Origin: Candidatus Nitrosopumilus sp.
GTDB taxonomy: Archaea > Thermoproteota > Nitrososphaeria > Nitrososphaerales > Nitrosopumilaceae
Assembly: GCA_029864805.1 (NCBI GenBank)
Contig: JAOTSS010000017.1
Span: forward strand, 1 to 34,522
Reading direction: 5' to 3'
DNA: 34,522 nucleotides
Below are positions 32,927 through 34,522 of this stretch, piece after piece. A program made the position numbers and the translations under genes. How positions within the stretch are numbered: the stretch's first letter is position 1; each line of letters opens with the position of its first letter. The notes under the pieces are model-generated. The model was not told where the DNA came from. It was given only the letters and a program-made list of their open reading frames with translations, and made no database searches.

Positions 32927-33258
32927 ATGAAAAAAGTTGAAGCTATTGTTCAAAGTGAAGTTTCAAAACAAGTAGTCAACGTAAACAGAGAAATAGGAAT
33001 TGATGGGGCAACATTAATTTAATCTTTAGGGCAAGGTGAGGGAGAACGTCCGGAAATAGGAGGGCAACAAAAGGAAGTGAGATTTTCACACCTCAATTCA
33101 ATGATAAATATAAAATTGTAGCAATAGTTGCAGATTCAAAAGAAGATGAAGTTATAGAAATTATCAAGGAGAATGAAAGAGTTGGAAAAATTTTCGTATC
33201 TCAGATTTTGCGTGCAGTGGATATTTCAACAGGTGATGAAGGAGAATCTACAATTTAG
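32927..33258 (+). pseudogene. PII-type nitrogen regulator (GlnB/GlnK family), broken copy
   Basis: The start MKKVEAIVQSEVSKQVVNVN and the motif LGQGEGERPEIGG identify a PII-like signal protein, a trimeric sensor of 2-oxoglutarate and ATP/ADP. The frame is interrupted by TAA at 33020-33022, exactly where relatives have GATLIESLGQG, so a single G-to-T change of GAA explains it. A frameshift near 33056-33080 follows. In the new frame the reading continues GSEIFTPQFNDKYKIVAIVA and VGKIFVSQILRAVDISTGDE, to TAG at 33256. The full C-terminal PII signature KIFVxxxxxAVDIxTG is thus present but out of frame. No functional full-length product is expected. Confidence 0.85.
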
Positions 33259-33265
33259 AACTACC

Positions 33266-33482
33266 ATGAATTTGCGCAAAAGTAAATTATTTCACAGAGA
33301 AAAGATACAGCCATTACAGCGTAAGGATTATCTTAAAGTTGCAGCAATGTGTGAGTTATCATAGTACCGCTGCTTGTTGGTTTAGCTTTATGAAGATCTC
33401 GAAAATATCTATTGCAAAATTAATTCTTGCAGCAGTTGGTATGACTTTGGTAGAGCTGGCCTTATTTGGACCTTACATCTAA
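33266..33482 (+). pseudogene. Possible broken small two-helix membrane protein
   Basis: Three overlapping plus frames, each shifted by one base, give a coherent small membrane protein. A basic N-terminus from ATG 33266 (NLRKSKLFHREKIQPLQRKD, then YLKVAAMC) is followed by a helix in the next frame, VIIVPLLVGLAL (33355-33390), and then by MKISKISIAK and LILAAVGMTLVELALFGPYI (33390-33482). The last part alone is a complete 30-residue frame. It starts 8 bp after the PII relic. The reconstruction is inference; the last 30-codon frame could instead be a stand-alone gene. Confidence 0.35.
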
Positions 33483-33694
33483 AAGTCACCAAAAGTATTT
33501 TCATAAACAATTGTAGGGTTTTTCAATTGTTTTTCTAAATTTGGAAGAGATTTTACAATGCAGTAATTTACAAAATCATTAAAAGATTTTATTCTATAAT
33601 CATCTCTGAGTTTTTCTTTGTTTGCTTCATAAACTGTTTGTATTTTATTTAAAGTGAATTTCTGTAACGGGACAAATCTACTTCGTTTAGGCAA
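33479..33694 (-). CDS. 71-residue basic protein, unknown function
   Basis: A 71-residue, Lys/Arg-rich, mainly helical protein (MPKRSRFVPLQKFTLNK, with YRIKSFNDFVNYCIVKSLP in the middle) that I do not recognise. The middle resembles the helix pair of small DNA-binding ribbon-helix-helix or HTH proteins, without a firm match. It uses TTG (33694) as the only plausible start, and that start overlaps by 8 bp the restored end of the upstream PII-like gene. The two were therefore probably one translationally coupled unit. Its frame is intact even though the partner is broken. Confidence 0.5.
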   Translation of the reverse strand: MPKRSRFVPLQKFTLNKIQTVYEANKEKLRDDYRIKSFNDFVNYCIVKSLPNLEKQLKNPTIVYENTFGDF

Positions 33695-34060
33695 ATGGTA
33701 TGGATTCTATTTTTTCTTCTGTAAGAGTTTCTAAATCTTGTTTTGCATCGAGTGTTTCCATATCCACAACTTCTTCCATTTCTGAAACAAAGATTCCCCC
33801 CCATGAACAGATGAAAGACCAGAATTTTTGGAAATCATTTCGACAACTTTTCTTGCATCCTTGTCATACACAACAATCTCAATTTTTGCCAGCAGTATTG
33901 ATTTCATTCCAGTAGAACCGATGCGAGAACCTTTTGCCTCATCATAGATATCACTGTCATCTAAATTTCGTTTGTTAATAACATATGTACCTAAGACATT
34001 GAGATTTGTCTTAATTGTGGTAAAAGTTTTTCTCTTAATTATCGCTTCTATTTTTTTCAC
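33687..34060 (-). pseudogene. Second PII-like protein gene, frameshifted at a run of seven G
   Basis: From GTG at 34060 the reading is MKKIEAIIKRKTFTTIKTNL and on through a T-loop-like region (GSRIGSTGMKSILL) and KIEIVVYDKDARKVVEMISK, as in PII proteins. At 33796-33802 the coding strand has seven G (CAT then GGGGGGG), after which the frame runs into an unrelated tail that stops near 33731. Shifted by one base, the natural end appears: GIFVSEMEEVVDMETLDAKQ, then a Glu-rich tail ending SIPFA, with stop at 33687-33689. Eight or five G would restore a 124- or 123-residue protein. An upstream TTG (34072) is an alternative start; the GTG fits the PII family better. Confidence 0.8.
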
Positions 34061-34081
34061 AGATGATTTCAAAAAAAGAGG

Positions 34082-34090
34082 TTATTTATG
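34082..34090 (-). promoter_or_regulatory. TATA-like box of the second PII-like gene
   Basis: CATAAATAA on the minus strand, about 22-30 bp before the GTG start at 34060. It lies just inside a 15-bp palindrome that sits immediately upstream. Confidence 0.35.
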
Positions 34091-34098
34091 AGAAATGG

Positions 34099-34113
34099 TG
34101 GTCATCATGACCA
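34099..34113. promoter_or_regulatory. 15-bp palindrome upstream of the second PII-like gene
   Basis: TGGTCATCATGACCA is a perfect inverted repeat with 7-bp arms around one central base. It lies directly upstream of the TATA-like box of the PII-like gene, the usual place for an archaeal activator site or the BRE region. Candidate operator; the regulator is unknown. Confidence 0.4.
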
Positions 34114-34217
34114 AAAACTAGATCGTATTTGAATCAAGGACTGATAGGCAGAATAAGGTGTAAAAAAATCAGCTAGAAAGACAAGCAAAGCTCAAATCAA
34201 AGACTAATAAGGTAATG

Positions 34218-34234
34218 TACCGTACAATACGGTA
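34218..34234. promoter_or_regulatory. 17-bp palindromic operator at the start of the HTH gene
   Basis: TACCGTA-CAA-TACGGTA is a perfect inverted repeat with 7-bp arms and a 3-bp centre. Its last base is the A of the ATG at 34234. A dimeric regulator bound here would cover the start of a leaderless transcript, so autorepression by the small HTH protein encoded right after it is the simplest reading (inference). Confidence 0.5.
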
Positions 34235-34512
34235 TGATGCGAGCAAGACTAACATATGTGCCACTGGAAGTGGCAGACCAATTTGGAGATTTTATCATAC
34301 AGAGAGAAGAGCAAGTTCTGGATGCAGTGAAAGCAAGGACACGAGATTTCAGTACATTGTCTTTGATAAAACTACTATACCAACTAAGAGGAAACCCTAT
34401 GACATTTTCTGATTTGTATTCAAAATCAAAAATCAGGATGAAAAAGTCATTTCTAAATTATCTACATCTATGTGTAGATTATAACTTCATCAAAAAAGAA
34501 GCAGTTGGTTAA
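34234..34512 (+). CDS. Small winged-helix/HTH-like protein
   Basis: A 92-residue protein. Residues 48-90 look like a winged-helix DNA-binding unit (LSLIKLLYQLRGNPMTFSDL, then SKIRMKKSFLNYLHLCVDYN) of the kind found in archaeal ArnR1-like and related regulators, after a helical N-terminal part (~1-45). The frame stops at 34510-34512, just where the wing strands (usually ending in a Tyr-x-Leu-Thr-x-x-Gly pattern) would be expected. The protein may therefore be naturally short or truncated, and the window ends too soon to decide. ATG at 34234 or 34237 can serve as start. The perfect palindrome at the start codon suggests autoregulation. Confidence 0.55.
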   Translation: MMRARLTYVPLEVADQFGDFIIQREEQVLDAVKARTRDFSTLSLIKLLYQLRGNPMTFSDLYSKSKIRMKKSFLNYLHLCVDYNFIKKEAVG

Positions 34513-34522
34513 AACATGATCT

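Noticed and set aside
33173..33364. 63-codon plus-strand frame inside the PII relic
   Set aside because: It reads through the PII sequence in the wrong frame; only its last part (from 33266) may belong to the small membrane relic.
34215..34412. 65-codon frame overlapping the HTH gene
   Set aside because: It is a shadow of the HTH coding sequence and starts inside the palindrome.
1..34522. CRISPR array, insertion sequence, transposase, integrase or attachment site
   Set aside because: No spaced direct repeats, transposase or integrase coding sequence, or terminal inverted repeats with target duplication were seen anywhere in the window.

Overview
The window comes from an AT-rich archaeon of the Nitrosopumilus type (Thaumarchaeota/Nitrososphaerota, ammonia-oxidising lineage). 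This is judged from archaeal TFB and TBP, aIF1, Sec61beta, DUF2070, DUF1512, Tsr3, type II methionine aminopeptidase, the F420 genes cofG and cofH, leaderless promoter spacing and small zinc-ribbon proteins. No database search was possible, so the lineage is an inference from protein content.

Positions 1-24.2 kb are compact, mostly intact core genome. In order: the end of tfb; aIF1 with a CPBP membrane protease; the operon SSSCA1-type zinc ribbon, Sec61beta, DUF2070; a PD-(D/E)XK nuclease; a membrane-anchored family 5 solute-binding protein; Tsr3; a 1093-residue secreted repeat protein; tRNA-Pro followed by a probable C/D box guide RNA; methionine aminopeptidase; small zinc-ribbon genes with DUF1512; TBP; a tRNA-binding MetG-beta protein; an SRPBCC protein with a glycosyltransferase; an HtrA protease; and a coupled cofG-cofH-tldE block. 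A Na+/Ca2+ exchanger and a MarR regulator close this part. Three convergent gene pairs overlap tail to tail by 12-17 bp.

Positions 24.3-34.5 kb are looser and more accessory. They hold a secreted coiled-coil protein with three Cys-pair repeats, two universal stress proteins, a dicarboxylate/amino-acid symporter, a CDF metal transporter, a nitroreductase and a DUF6659-like protein. From 32.0 to 34.1 kb lies a cluster of decaying genes. It includes two PII-type nitrogen regulators in opposite orientations: one has GAA changed to TAA plus a frameshift, the other is shifted at a run of seven G. The window ends with a small helix-turn-helix protein whose start codon overlaps a perfect 17-bp palindrome.

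The most novel signals are non-coding. (1) A GC-rich 79-nt multibranched element at 15913-15991 has an 8-bp closing stem, three hairpins and a competing pairing. It sits about 20 nt before the start of a 71-residue gene, with a TATA-like box placed so that minus-strand transcription would begin at the closing stem. (2) A C/D box-like RNA lies 39 nt downstream of tRNA-Pro. (3) A nested 90-nt hairpin lies in the 770-nt gap at 26.4-27.2 kb. None was folded by software; all pairings were read by eye.
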